Shown here: piece by piece, positions 42,883-51,477 of the stretch
How positions within the stretch are numbered: the first letter of the stretch is position 1
Layout: every line of letters begins with the position of its first letter
Origin: Microbispora rosea subsp. aerata
GTDB taxonomy: Bacteria > Actinomycetota > Actinomycetes > Streptosporangiales > Streptosporangiaceae
DNA length: 64,000 nt
Reading direction: 5' to 3'
NCBI RefSeq assembly: GCF_014647835.1
Contig: NZ_BMPY01000037.1
Span: forward strand, 1 to 64,000
Made by a program: the position numbers and the translations under genes
The notes under the pieces: model-generated
The model's database searches: none
Told to the model about the DNA's origin: nothing
Seen by the model: the letters and a program-made list of their open reading frames with translations, nothing else

Positions 42883-43647
42883 CTATTTTGCATCCCAAGA
42901 GAATCCAGGGGAACGTCCCTCCCGATATGCCCGGACACCTTCGGCCAATTCCCCGCTCTCCCGTGCTTCCCGCTGCCAGGCGCGCACATCGGCCTCATCC
43001 GCCCGGCCGTCGATGATCTGTTTGGCCGCCGTCAGCGTCAGCCGGGATCTGGTGGCGATCGTGGCCGCCAGGCCGTACACGCGCTCGCGCAGGCCCTCCG
43101 GCGGGCAGACCTCGTCGACGAGGCCGGCGCGCAGCGCGTGGTCGGCGTCGATGAGCTCGGCCGAGAAGAGCAGGAGCTTCGCGGTGGCGGGCCCGGTGAT
43201 CTCCGCGAGCCGCCGCGTGGAGCTGAGCGGGTAGACGATCCCGAGCTTGGCCGGGGTGACGCCGAAGCGCGCTCCGGCGGCGGCGATGCGCAGATCGCAG
43301 GCGAGCGCGAGCTGACACCCGCCGCCCACGCAGTATCCCTCGATCATGGCGATCACAGGTTTAGGAAAGGTCATGAGTGCGCGCTCTGCGGCAACGGTAA
43401 GGCCGGTGTCGTCGCCGTTATCACCAAGCTCCCCAATTTCCGATATATCAGCACCGGAGCAAAAAGTTCCGCCGGCTCCGGTGAGGACGAGGACGCGAAT
43501 CTTCGGATCGGCGGCGAGGTCGGCGAGGATGCCGGGCAGCGCCCGCCACATAGCGGCGCTCATCGCGTTGCGCTTGGCGGGCCGGTTGAGGGTCAGGGTG
43601 GCGACGTGCTCGTCGAGGGCCAGTTCGAACCCGTCGGTAACATGCAT
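42883..43647 (-). CDS. enoyl-CoA hydratase/isomerase family protein
   Basis: This 254-aa crotonase-fold protein has the two oxyanion-hole segments LVLTGAGGTFCSGADISEIG and IEGYCVGGGCQLALACDLRIAA, then FGVTPAKLGIVYP. The second catalytic glutamate position of true hydratases is not obvious (GIVYPLSSTRRL), so the reaction could be isomerisation or another crotonase reaction. The ATG at 43645-43647 is chosen; the frame is open upstream without conservation. It is divergent from the DUF5685 gene, 114 bp away. Substrate is unknown. Confidence 0.88.
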   Translation of the reverse strand: MHVTDGFELALDEHVATLTLNRPAKRNAMSAAMWRALPGILADLAADPKIRVLVLTGAGGTFCSGADISEIGELGDNGDDTGLTVAAERALMTFPKPVIAMIEGYCVGGGCQLALACDLRIAAAGARFGVTPAKLGIVYPLSSTRRLAEITGPATAKLLLFSAELIDADHALRAGLVDEVCPPEGLRERVYGLAATIATRSRLTLTAAKQIIDGRADEADVRAWQREARESGELAEGVRAYREGRSPGFSWDAK

Positions 43648-43761
43648 CCCTCGATTGTCCAGGTGGCCCGCCCGGCGCCTCCCGCAGGGTCCCGCTCGTG
43701 CTGGCATAATCGCCGCGCAACGGGACGATCCCGTACGCATGACCCCCCAAGGAGTTTCTGG

Positions 43762-44979
43762 GTGTTCGGGATCCTCCGGCCGTGTGCCCGCCACTCCTGC
43801 CCGTCCGTGCACGAGGCCTGGCGCGCGCACCTGTGCGGGCTCTGCCTGACGCTGCGAGACCGGCACGGGCACCTGGCCCGCATGGCGACCAACTACGACG
43901 GCCTCATCCTGTCCGTCCTGACCGAGGCCCAGACCCGCGCCGCGGCCGGGCCGAACCGGCGGACCGCCGGGCCCTGCGCGCTGCGCGGCTTCCGATCGGC
44001 CGAGGTGGTGCCGTCGGACGACCGGGGCGCCCGCCTGGCCGCCGTGGTCTCACTGGCCCTCGCCGCGGGCAAGATCCGCGACCACGCGTCCGACGGCGAC
44101 GGGATCGCGGCCCGGCGCGTGTCCGGCGTCCCGATGCGTGCCACGGCCGCCGCCTGGGCCACGGCGGCCCGGCGCGGCGCGGAGTCGATCGGCTTCGACA
44201 CGGCCGTGCTGACCGAGGTCTCCGCCCGCCAGGCGCTGCTCGAAGCGTCGCCCGGCCGCGCGCTGCTCGACGTCACCGAGCCCACCGAGACCGCCGTGGC
44301 CGCGGCCTTCGCGCACACGGCCGTGCTCGCGGGCCGGCCGGGCAACGCCGAAAGCCTGCGCGAGGCCGGCCGTTTCTTCGGCCGCATCGCGCACCTGATC
44401 GACGCGGCCGAGGACCTCGCCGAAGACCGGGCCCGCGGGGCGTACAACCCTCTGGACGCGACCGGCACCTCCCCCGCCGGGGCGCGGCGCGTGTGCGAGG
44501 AGGCGCTGCACGGGCTGCGCCTCGCCGTACGCGACCTCGATCTGGAGGAACGGCACCTGGTGGAGGCGCTGCTGTGCGGCGAGACCCGGCGCGCGATCGA
44601 CCGGGCGTTCGGGCCGCGCGCCCACGGCGCGTCCTGTGCGACGCACCGCGCGCGATCCGGGGACGCCTCCCCGGCGCCGCCGGAGGCTCCGCCCGGCGAA
44701 CCGCCCATGCCGCCGAAGGAGCCGCCGCGGGCCCCGGCCCCGCGCCCGGGGATCGCGCTGACGGCCGCGGCGGGCATCGCGGTCTTCCTGACCTGCGGCC
44801 TCTACCGCCCGCCGTGGAGCACCAAGCGGGACGCGCCGTGGCACGAGCGCTGCTTCTGCGACGAATGCGGCGACTGCTGTGACTGCTCGAACTGCTGCGA
44901 CTGTTGCGATTGCTGCGACTGCTGTTCCGGCGACGGGTGCTGCTCATGTGACGGGTGCTGCTGCGACTGCGGCTCCTGA
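43762..44979 (+). CDS. DUF5685 family protein with an extreme cysteine-rich C-terminal tail
   Basis: This 405-aa protein begins with the conserved DUF5685 block FGILRPCARHSCP and AHLCGLCLTLRDRHGHL, whose Cys and His residues (C8, H11, C13, H17, H23, C25, C28) could bind a metal. The centre is helical. It continues through a Pro/Glu linker (about 300-330), a short hydrophobic stretch (LTAAAGIAVFLTCGLY) and a final segment of about 42 residues with 21 cysteines, arranged mostly as CC pairs separated by Asp, Ser or Gly. The tail resembles a metallothionein in composition. The GTG at 43762 follows AAGGAGTTTCTGG. Function is unknown. Confidence 0.85.
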   Translation: MFGILRPCARHSCPSVHEAWRAHLCGLCLTLRDRHGHLARMATNYDGLILSVLTEAQTRAAAGPNRRTAGPCALRGFRSAEVVPSDDRGARLAAVVSLALAAGKIRDHASDGDGIAARRVSGVPMRATAAAWATAARRGAESIGFDTAVLTEVSARQALLEASPGRALLDVTEPTETAVAAAFAHTAVLAGRPGNAESLREAGRFFGRIAHLIDAAEDLAEDRARGAYNPLDATGTSPAGARRVCEEALHGLRLAVRDLDLEERHLVEALLCGETRRAIDRAFGPRAHGASCATHRARSGDASPAPPEAPPGEPPMPPKEPPRAPAPRPGIALTAAAGIAVFLTCGLYRPPWSTKRDAPWHERCFCDECGDCCDCSNCCDCCDCCDCCSGDGCCSCDGCCCDCGS

Positions 44980-45066
44980 CGACCGGCTTCCCCGGCCGGC
45001 GGCCGTCGGAGCCGGGGGCGGTCACGCGGTCGTACGAGCCGAGGGGTGATCGGTAAGGTCGGCCGC

Positions 45067-46641
45067 ATGGGAAGATCGCGACCCCCCTTCCTCAGGCTCA
45101 CCCCCGCCGAGCGGCGGCTGTGGGAGGCGTATCCCACCGGCGCCTGGGTCGACCTGCGGGGCGGGCGCGAGACGGACTCCTCCTCCGGGGGCTCCTGGGG
45201 CCGCTCACGGGTGGTCAGGGCCGAGGTGATCGCCGCCCTGGTGCTCGGCCGGCGCGGCGGCGGATCGGTCACGGTCCCGGGCGTGCGGCTCGCCGGAGCC
45301 CGGATCGTCGGCGATCTCAACCTGTCCGACGCCACGATCGAGGCGAAGATCCACCTGCTCGACTGCCACATCGCCGGGACGGTCTCGCTCAACGACGCCA
45401 AGACCCGGGGCGTACGGCTGCGGCGCTGCGACATCTTCCGGTTCCGGGCCAGCCGGGCCACGGTCGACGGGCTGCTCGACCTCGACGGATCGGCCGTCCA
45501 CGCGGGGGTGCACCTGGACAACGCCCACGTGACCGGGCAGCTCCGGCTCTCCGGCACCCGGGTGGGCACGCCCGGCGAGGAGCCGTACCGGGGCCTCCAG
45601 CCCGGGGCGTCGCCCCGGGAGCGGCCGCGCTGGAACGGGCCGGAGGGATCGAAGGAGCCGCGCACCTGGGAGTCGGTCGCGCTGTGGGCCGGTGGGCTGG
45701 CCGTGGACGGCAGCGCCTTCTTACGCGACATGCGGGCCACGGGCTGCCTGCGGCTGATCGGCGCCCGCTTCTCCAGCGGGCTCTACCTCCAGGGCGCCGT
45801 CGTCACCGCGAACGGCACCCCCGCCGTGCACGCCGACCACCTGCAGGCGAGCACGGCCGAAATGGGCGCGGGCTTCACCGCCCACGGCACCGTACGGCTG
45901 CGCGGCGCGCGCGTCGGCGGGGTCCTGTCGTTCCACGGCGCGGTGCTGCGGGCCGAGGGCCGCGCGCTGCACCTGAGCCACATGCAGGCCGACGAGCTCA
46001 TCCTGCTGCCCGACTCGATCGAGGGCGAGGTCAACCTCGCCTACTCCCGCCTGGGCGTGCTGTTCGACCGGCCGGAGAGCTACCCGGGCGACGTGCGGCT
46101 CGACGGGCTGACGTACGAGTCGCTGCGCGGGCCCGCGACTCTGGCGGACCGGCTGACCTGGCTGCGGCGCGACCCCGGGGGCTACCGGCCCCAGCCGTAC
46201 GAGCAGCTGGCCGCCTATTACCGGCGCATCGGGCACGAGCCGGACGCGCGCCGGGTGCTGCTGGCCCGGCAGCGGGCACGGCGGCGGACGCTGCGGCTGC
46301 CCGGACGGCTGTGGGGCCGGCTGCTCGACGGGCTCGTCGGGTACGGCTACCGGCCCTGGCTCGCCGGCCTGTGGGCCGGGCTGCTCCTCGCGACGGGCAC
46401 GGCGGTCTTCACGCGCTGGCCGCCGCACCAGATCGGCCTGGACGAGTCGCGTCATTTCAACGCGTTCGTCTACACGCTCGACCTGCTCGTGCCGGTGAGC
46501 GTGTTCGAGCAGCGGGGCGCCTGGGAGCCGGTGGGGTGGACCCAGTGGCTGGCGAACGGGCTGATCGCCGCGGGATGGGTGCTCGCCACCGCGCTCATCG
46601 CCGGCGCGAGCAGGCTCCTGCGGCCGTCCAACGCCCCGTGA
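45067..46641 (+). CDS. beta-solenoid (pentapeptide-like) protein with C-terminal membrane helices
   Basis: This 524-aa protein has residues 60-340 consisting of short beta-solenoid repeats with recurring L..A.I.G.L.L..A and V.G.L.L.G patterns (VRLAGARIVGDLNLSDATIE, ARVGGVLSFHGAVL). This is followed by an arginine-rich amphipathic region and two transmembrane helices (about 440-460 and 490-515). Similar Streptomyces proteins are often labelled oxidoreductase without evidence; no redox motif is visible. The ATG at 45067 has TAAGGT seven bases upstream (leaderless). Confidence 0.75.
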   Translation: MGRSRPPFLRLTPAERRLWEAYPTGAWVDLRGGRETDSSSGGSWGRSRVVRAEVIAALVLGRRGGGSVTVPGVRLAGARIVGDLNLSDATIEAKIHLLDCHIAGTVSLNDAKTRGVRLRRCDIFRFRASRATVDGLLDLDGSAVHAGVHLDNAHVTGQLRLSGTRVGTPGEEPYRGLQPGASPRERPRWNGPEGSKEPRTWESVALWAGGLAVDGSAFLRDMRATGCLRLIGARFSSGLYLQGAVVTANGTPAVHADHLQASTAEMGAGFTAHGTVRLRGARVGGVLSFHGAVLRAEGRALHLSHMQADELILLPDSIEGEVNLAYSRLGVLFDRPESYPGDVRLDGLTYESLRGPATLADRLTWLRRDPGGYRPQPYEQLAAYYRRIGHEPDARRVLLARQRARRRTLRLPGRLWGRLLDGLVGYGYRPWLAGLWAGLLLATGTAVFTRWPPHQIGLDESRHFNAFVYTLDLLVPVSVFEQRGAWEPVGWTQWLANGLIAAGWVLATALIAGASRLLRPSNAP

Positions 46642-46701
46642 CGCACACCGGCCCGCCCGGCTCCTCATGACCTCACCGGCCGTCGAGCGCCGTGACCGCG
46701 C

Positions 46702-46797
46702 CGGGCGTCCGGCATCGGAGCCCTGTCATGGTCGCGCGCTCCCTCCGCCCTTCCCGGGCACGCCGGCGACGTGCCGGGTGCGCCGGCGCCGGGGCGT
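46702..46797 (-). repeat. 96-bp dispersed inverted repeat, copy B
   Basis: This is the reverse-complement partner of 42075-42170 (84 of 96 identical, no gaps). It fills most of the gap between the solenoid protein gene and convergent nrdB, ending 3 bp before the nrdB stop codon. Confidence 0.9.
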
Positions 46798-46799
46798 GG

Positions 46800-47804
46800 T
46801 CAGAAGGCCTCGTCGAAGCTGACGTCCCCCTCGACGGCGACCTGGTAGGCCGAGACCCGGCGCTCGAAGAAGTTCGCCAGCTCCTGCACGTCCTGGAACT
46901 CCATGAACGGGAAGGGGTTGTCCGTGCCGTACCGGACGGGCAGGCCGAGCCGGGTGAGCCTGCGGTCGGCGACATACTCCAGGTAGCGGCGCATGTTGCC
47001 GGCGCTCATGACGCCGAGCCCGTCGCCGCACAGGTCGCGGGCGAAGGCGAGCTCGGCGGCGACGGCCTCCTCCATCATCCGCGTCACCTTGGCCCCCAGC
47101 TCGTCGTCGAACAGGTCCGGCTCCTCGCGGCGTACGGTGTCCACCACGTCGAAGGCGAACTCCATGTGCATCGACTCGTCGCGGAACACCCAGTTGGTGC
47201 CGGTGGCCAGGCCCCCGAGCAGGCCGCGCGAGCGGAACCAGTAGACGTACGCGAAGGCGCCGTAGAAGAACAGCCCTTCGATGCAGGCGGCGAAGCAGAT
47301 CAGGTTGAGCAGGAAGGCCCGCCGGTCGTCCCGGGTCTCCAGCCGGTGCAGCTCGCTGATCGAGTCGATCCAGCGGAAGCAGAACTCGGCCTTGTCCCGG
47401 ATCGACGGGATGTGCTCGACGGCGGCGAACGCCTTGGCCCGCTCGTCGTGGTCGGGCAGGTAGGTGTCCAGCAGGGTGAGGTAGAACTGGACGTGCACCG
47501 CCTCCTCGAACAACTGCCTGCTGAGATACAGCCGCGCCTCCGGCGCGTTGATGTGCTGGTAAAGGTTCAGCACCAGGTTGTTGGCCACGATAGAGTCGCC
47601 GGTGGCGAAGAACGCCACGAGCCGGTTGATCAGGTGGCGCTCCCCCTCGTCGAGGGTCGCCAGGTCGGCGAGGTCGGAGGCGAGATCGACCTCCTCGACC
47701 GTCCAGGTGTTCCTGATCGCCGCGCGATACCTCTCGTAGAAGCCGGGGTAGCGCATCGGGCGCAGGGTCAGATCCATGCCGGGGTCGAGCAGCATCGTTC
47801 TCAT
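46800..47804 (-). CDS. nrdB: ribonucleoside-diphosphate reductase class Ia, beta subunit
   Basis: This 334-aa ferritin-like subunit houses the di-iron centre and radical. Metal ligands fit D in FFATGDSIVANN, E and H in FEEAVHVQFY, and E and H in RDESMHMEFAFD. The tyrosine four residues after the first ligand histidine (EAVHVQFY) matches E. coli Tyr122, so a tyrosyl-radical enzyme is expected. I start it at ATG 47802-47804, which overlaps the nrdA stop as ATGA with GCGAGG eight bases upstream; an ATG six bases earlier would sit on that site. It is translated after nrdA in one operon. Confidence 0.93.
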   Translation of the reverse strand: MRTMLLDPGMDLTLRPMRYPGFYERYRAAIRNTWTVEEVDLASDLADLATLDEGERHLINRLVAFFATGDSIVANNLVLNLYQHINAPEARLYLSRQLFEEAVHVQFYLTLLDTYLPDHDERAKAFAAVEHIPSIRDKAEFCFRWIDSISELHRLETRDDRRAFLLNLICFAACIEGLFFYGAFAYVYWFRSRGLLGGLATGTNWVFRDESMHMEFAFDVVDTVRREEPDLFDDELGAKVTRMMEEAVAAELAFARDLCGDGLGVMSAGNMRRYLEYVADRRLTRLGLPVRYGTDNPFPFMEFQDVQELANFFERRVSAYQVAVEGDVSFDEAF

Positions 47805-50089
47805 TGACATGCCTCGCAAATCTCGGGGTTTTCCAGGGAGCAGGCGACGGCGTCCGCCGGCGCGACCGCGGGGACGGTCGTCTGGGCGATCCTCGTCGCC
47901 GGCCGGGAGCGCAGGTAGTAGGTGGTCTTCAGGCCCGACCGCCAGGCGTAGGCGTACATCGAGGAGAGCTTGCCGATGGTGGGGGCGGCCATGAAGAGGT
48001 TGAGCGACTGCGACTGGTCGACGTACGGCTGCCGCGCGGCGGCCAGGTCGATCAGCGCCTTCTGCGGCAGCTCCCAGGCGGTGCGGTAGAGCCTCTTCAG
48101 CTCGTCCGGGACGGCGGCGATGTCCTGGATCGAGCCGTCGTTGAGCTTGATCGCGTCGCGCATCGGCTTGGTCCACAGCCCGAGGGCCTGCAGGTCGCGG
48201 ACGAGATAACGGTTGACCTGGAGAAACTCGCCCGACAGCGTCTCGCGTTTGAAGACGTTGGACACCTGCGGCTCGACGCACTCGTAGCAGCCGGCGATCG
48301 AGGCGATCGTGGCGGTCGGCGCGATCGCTATCAGCAGGGAGTTGCGCAGCCCGGTCTCCGCGATCCGGGCCCGCAGCGCGGCCCATTCCTCCGGGTGGAC
48401 CGGCGTGCACGGGTAGTGGTCGATGTGCAGGACGCCGCGCGCCGCCCGCGTCTCCCCGTATCCGGGGTGGCGTCCGCGCTCCACCGCCAGGTCGGCCGAG
48501 GTGCCGTACGCCGCGAGGGCGATCTCCTCGGCGATGCGGGTGGACAGCGCCAGCGCCTCGGGCGAGTCGAACGGCAGGCGCAGCGCGAAGAACACGTCGG
48601 CCAGGCCCATGACGCCGAGCCCGACCGGCCGCCACTTCCGGTTGGCCGCCTCCGCCTCCGGCGTGGGGTAGAAGCCGAGGTCGATCGTCCGGTCCAGGAA
48701 CCGTACGGCGGTGCGGACGGTGGCGCGCAGCCCGCCGAAGTCGACGGCGTCGCCCTCCGGGGTCAGGTGGGCGGCGAGGTTGACCGAGCCGAGGTTGCAC
48801 ACGGCGGTCTCGCCGTCGGAGGTGACCTCCAGGATCTCGGTGCACAGGTTGGACAGGTGGATGACGTTGCCGGGCAGCGCGGTCTGGTTGGAGGTGCGGT
48901 TGGCGGCGTCCTTGAACGTCATCCAGCCGTTGCCGGTCTGCGCGAGCGTGCGCATCATCCGGGCGTACAGCGCGCGGGCCGGCACCTGCTTGACGTATCG
49001 CCCGGCGGCCTCCAGCTCGCGATATCGGGCGTCGAACGCCTCGCCCCACAGGTCGGTCAGCTCGGGGGCCTCCTTGGGGTCGAACAGCGACCACGTGCCG
49101 TCCGCCTCGACCCGGCGCATGAACTCGTCGGGCACCCAGTTGGCCAGGTTGAGGTTGTGCGTGCGGCGCGACTCCTCGCCCGTGTTGTCGCGCAGCTCGA
49201 GGAACTCCTCGATGTCGGCGTGCCAGGTCTCCAGGTAGACGCAGGCCGCGCCCTTGCGCCTGCCGCCCTGGTTAACCGCCGCCACCGACGCGTCGAGCGT
49301 ACGCAGCCAGGGGACGATGCCGTTGGACAGGCCGTTGGTGCCGCGGATCAGCGAGCCGCGCGAGCGCACCCGCGTCCAGGCGATGCCGATCCCGCCGGAA
49401 TACTTCGACAGCCGGGCCACCTGGCCGTACCGCTCGTAGATGCTCTCCAGCTCGTCACGCGGCGAGTCGAGCAGGAAGCACGACGACAGCTGCGGCCGGC
49501 GCGCGCCCGAGTTGAACAGCGTGGGCGAGCTGGGCAGGTAGGCCAGCGTGGACATCAGCCGGTACAGCTCGGCCGCCTCCGCCACGGTGGCCGACAGGCC
49601 GCAGGCGACCCGCAGCAGGAAGTGCTGCGGGCGTTCCAGCACCCGCCGGGTGACCGGGTGGCGCAGCAGGTAGCGGTCGTAGACCGTGCGCAGCCCGAAG
49701 TATTCGAACCGGTCGTCGGCCGCCGGGTCGATCAGCGCGTCCAGCGCGTCGGCCTCGCCGGCCACGAAGGCGGCCACCTCGTCCCCCAGCAGCCCGGCGG
49801 CGTGGGCCGCCGCGACGGACTCCGAGAACGTGCGCACCCCCTCGGCCGCCGCCTCCTCCGCGATCAGGCCGCTCAGCAGCCGGGCCGCCCGGCGCGAGTT
49901 CTCCGGGTCGGCGATGACCCCGGCCGCGGCCTCCTCGATGGCCTGCCACACGGCCGCCGCGTCCCGTCCCGTGCTCGCGCTCGCGGCGCGTACGGGGACG
50001 GAGCCCGGGTCTGCCGCGGAAGTTCGCGGCCGGTCGCCCGCCCCTGATGCGGGGTCGGCGCCCGTGGAGGCCGATGCGGTGATCGTCAT
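47801..50089 (-). CDS. nrdA: ribonucleoside-diphosphate reductase class Ia, alpha subunit
   Basis: This 762-aa catalytic subunit reduces ribonucleotides to deoxyribonucleotides. The active-site cysteines are in SSCFLLDSP, NLCTEILEV (with Asn, Cys and Glu of the radical mechanism) and AVCNLGSVNL. The C-terminal redox pair is in EICEACQ. After an Ala/Ser-rich leader of about 45 residues the protein goes directly to the helical domain; the N-terminal ATP-cone for dATP control is not visible. AGGAGAGGGCATCTG precedes the ATG at 50087-50089. Its leader contains a cobalamin riboswitch and its promoter carries NrdR-like boxes. Confidence 0.94.
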   Translation of the reverse strand: MTITASASTGADPASGAGDRPRTSAADPGSVPVRAASASTGRDAAAVWQAIEEAAAGVIADPENSRRAARLLSGLIAEEAAAEGVRTFSESVAAAHAAGLLGDEVAAFVAGEADALDALIDPAADDRFEYFGLRTVYDRYLLRHPVTRRVLERPQHFLLRVACGLSATVAEAAELYRLMSTLAYLPSSPTLFNSGARRPQLSSCFLLDSPRDELESIYERYGQVARLSKYSGGIGIAWTRVRSRGSLIRGTNGLSNGIVPWLRTLDASVAAVNQGGRRKGAACVYLETWHADIEEFLELRDNTGEESRRTHNLNLANWVPDEFMRRVEADGTWSLFDPKEAPELTDLWGEAFDARYRELEAAGRYVKQVPARALYARMMRTLAQTGNGWMTFKDAANRTSNQTALPGNVIHLSNLCTEILEVTSDGETAVCNLGSVNLAAHLTPEGDAVDFGGLRATVRTAVRFLDRTIDLGFYPTPEAEAANRKWRPVGLGVMGLADVFFALRLPFDSPEALALSTRIAEEIALAAYGTSADLAVERGRHPGYGETRAARGVLHIDHYPCTPVHPEEWAALRARIAETGLRNSLLIAIAPTATIASIAGCYECVEPQVSNVFKRETLSGEFLQVNRYLVRDLQALGLWTKPMRDAIKLNDGSIQDIAAVPDELKRLYRTAWELPQKALIDLAAARQPYVDQSQSLNLFMAAPTIGKLSSMYAYAWRSGLKTTYYLRSRPATRIAQTTVPAVAPADAVACSLENPEICEACQ

Positions 50090-50231
50090 CAGATGCCCTC
50101 TCCTACGTCGTCTCGGACCCGGCCGGGCCCGGGGAGAGGCACACCACGGCGCACGCGCGCGAGAGGGACCGCGGCGTGGCGGGCGGCGAGCCCTCCCTCG
50201 GGGCCCGGCGCGGGCGCGCGCCGATGCGCGC

Positions 50232-50470
50232 GCATCACTGGCAGGTCTTCGGACTCGCGGGCGTCCGGCCGGGCTCACGCCCGCCGGTCCTACTGGCCGT
50301 CGCTTCCCAGGCGCGCTCGCGCCCAGTGCTTCGGACACGGTGCCGCCCGGACGGGGTGCTCGAAGGCACGCCGGCCGGGCGCACGGTCGTCTGACGGCGG
50401 TCGTTCCCGCTCACCGCTGCGGGGCAGTCCCGGATTCCCACCGGGTTCCCTCTTGCCTCACCAAGGTGAA
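50232..50470 (-). promoter_or_regulatory. cobalamin (B12) riboswitch in the nrdA leader
   Basis: The minus strand shows the conserved core in order: GAGGGAACCCGGTGGGAATC, CGGGACTGCCCCGCAGCGGTGA and CGGGAACGA (about 50459-50400), and then the B12 box GAGTCCGAAGACCTGCC followed by AGTG (about 50257-50234). Directly after the box is an 8-bp hairpin, GCGCGCGC-N4-GCGCGCGC (50214-50233), which could be part of the switching element. About 125 bases then lead to the nrdA start. Class Ia RNR under a B12 riboswitch is known in Streptomyces; high B12 would turn this operon off where a B12-dependent class II enzyme exists. Confidence 0.95.
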
Positions 50471-50485
50471 CCAGCGACGCGATGG

Positions 50486-50513
50486 ATCCTACATCTTGTG
50501 GCACCGCTCGCAA
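50486..50513 (-). promoter_or_regulatory. nrdAB promoter
   Basis: On the minus strand, TTGCGA (-35, 50513-50508) and TAGGAT (-10, 50491-50486) are 16 bp apart. Transcription would start near 50479, just before the riboswitch. Confidence 0.7.
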
Positions 50514-50531
50514 CCGACCCCACAAGTTGTG
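50489..50531. promoter_or_regulatory. two NrdR-like boxes on the nrdAB promoter
   Basis: CTACATCTTGTG (50489-50500) matches 10 of 12 positions of the NrdR core CwAtATaTwGtg, and CCACAAGTTGTG (50520-50531) matches 8 of 12. Their centres are exactly 31 bp apart, three helical turns, the usual NrdR spacing. Box 1 overlaps the -10 and box 2 lies upstream of the -35, as expected for repression by NrdR with ATP/dATP. nrdR itself is not in the window. Confidence 0.75.
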
Positions 50532-50535
50532 TTTT

Positions 50536-51477
50536 TCAGTGAAGTCCGAGATCATTGAGCAGCAGGGCCGTGCGACGCGCCTCGATGGTCAGCCATTGGG
50601 CGAAGTCGTCGCCGTCGAGCCACATCGGCGTCCAGTCGTTGCGTTCGCACAGGCTCCGCCACCCCGGAGCGTCCGCGACGGCCCGGCACAGGTCGAGCAG
50701 CGCGTCCCGCTCGGCCTCCCCGTGGGAGGTGATCAGCCCGGTCCAGTTGGCGTACACGATCCGTACGCCCGACTCCGACAGCGTCGGCGCGTCCACGCCG
50801 GGCAGCCGCTCGGCGGAGGAGACGGCGAGCGGCCGCAGCCGCCCGGCCCGCACGTGGGGCGCCACCTCGCGCCTACTGCCGAAGCCGAGCGCGAGCCGCC
50901 CGTCGAGGACCGCGGCGACGGCCTGCGCCCTGCTGTCGAACGCGACGTAGTCGAGCAGGCGCGGGTCGGCGCCCAGGCCCCGGGCGGTCATGCCGTACAG
51001 CAGGTGTTCCGGGCCGCGGTCGGCGCCGCCCGCCACCCTCGGCCCGCCGGGGTCGCGCAGCAGCGCGGCGGCGAACTGCTCGAACGTGCGGTAACCGGAG
51101 TCGGGTGAGGCGACCAGCACCTCCCACTCCCCCGCCAGCCGCGCGAGCGGGGCGGCCCTGGTGACCAGGAGCGGGTCGCGGGCCAGCGCGCGGGCGGCGA
51201 GCAGCGAGGGATCGGCGATCAGCAGGTCGGGGCGCGGCCCGCCTTTCCCGGCGAGCGCCGGCCCGCCGTCGCCGGCCTCCCGCCTGATGCGAACGGCCCG
51301 GGCCCAGCCGCTCCTCTCGATGAGCGCCTTGAGGCCCGCCGCGACGCCGTCCCGGCAGCCTCCGGGCGGCCCGGGGACGGCCAGGCTGAGCTCCTCCCTT
51401 CGGCGCGGCGGCGAGTGGACGCCGCAGGCGCCCGCGAGGGCCAGGACTCCCAGTGCGAGGACCGTACGGCGTCGCAT
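50536..51477 (-). CDS. tripartite tricarboxylate transporter (TctC/Bug-type) substrate-binding lipoprotein
   Basis: This 313-aa protein has a lipoprotein signal (VLALGVLALAGAC) and the Bug fold: SLAVPGPPGGCRDGVAAGL, RPDLLIADPSLLA, YRTFEQFAAAL, EHLLYGMTARGL, and GRLRPLAVSSAERLPGVDAPTLSESG. Such proteins bind organic acids. No TctA/TctB permease gene is adjacent, so it is either an orphan or serves a permease elsewhere. GAGGAGGGTGCCGAC precedes the ATG at 51475-51477. Its stop is only 5 bp from the upstream NrdR-like box of the nrdAB promoter. Confidence 0.82.
   Translation of the reverse strand: MRRRTVLALGVLALAGACGVHSPPRRREELSLAVPGPPGGCRDGVAAGLKALIERSGWARAVRIRREAGDGGPALAGKGGPRPDLLIADPSLLAARALARDPLLVTRAAPLARLAGEWEVLVASPDSGYRTFEQFAAALLRDPGGPRVAGGADRGPEHLLYGMTARGLGADPRLLDYVAFDSRAQAVAAVLDGRLALGFGSRREVAPHVRAGRLRPLAVSSAERLPGVDAPTLSESGVRIVYANWTGLITSHGEAERDALLDLCRAVADAPGWRSLCERNDWTPMWLDGDDFAQWLTIEARRTALLLNDLGLH

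Noticed and set aside
46100-46150. Possible redox enzyme activity for the beta-solenoid membrane protein, as similar proteins are often labelled oxidoreductase
   Set aside because: No nucleotide-, flavin- or metal-binding motif is visible; the label seems to be a propagated error.
48000-50000. Long open frame on the plus strand antisense to nrdA (over 700 codons)
   Set aside because: It is a GC-bias shadow of nrdA: repetitive Arg/Gly/Val/Asp composition, no motif and no ribosome site.
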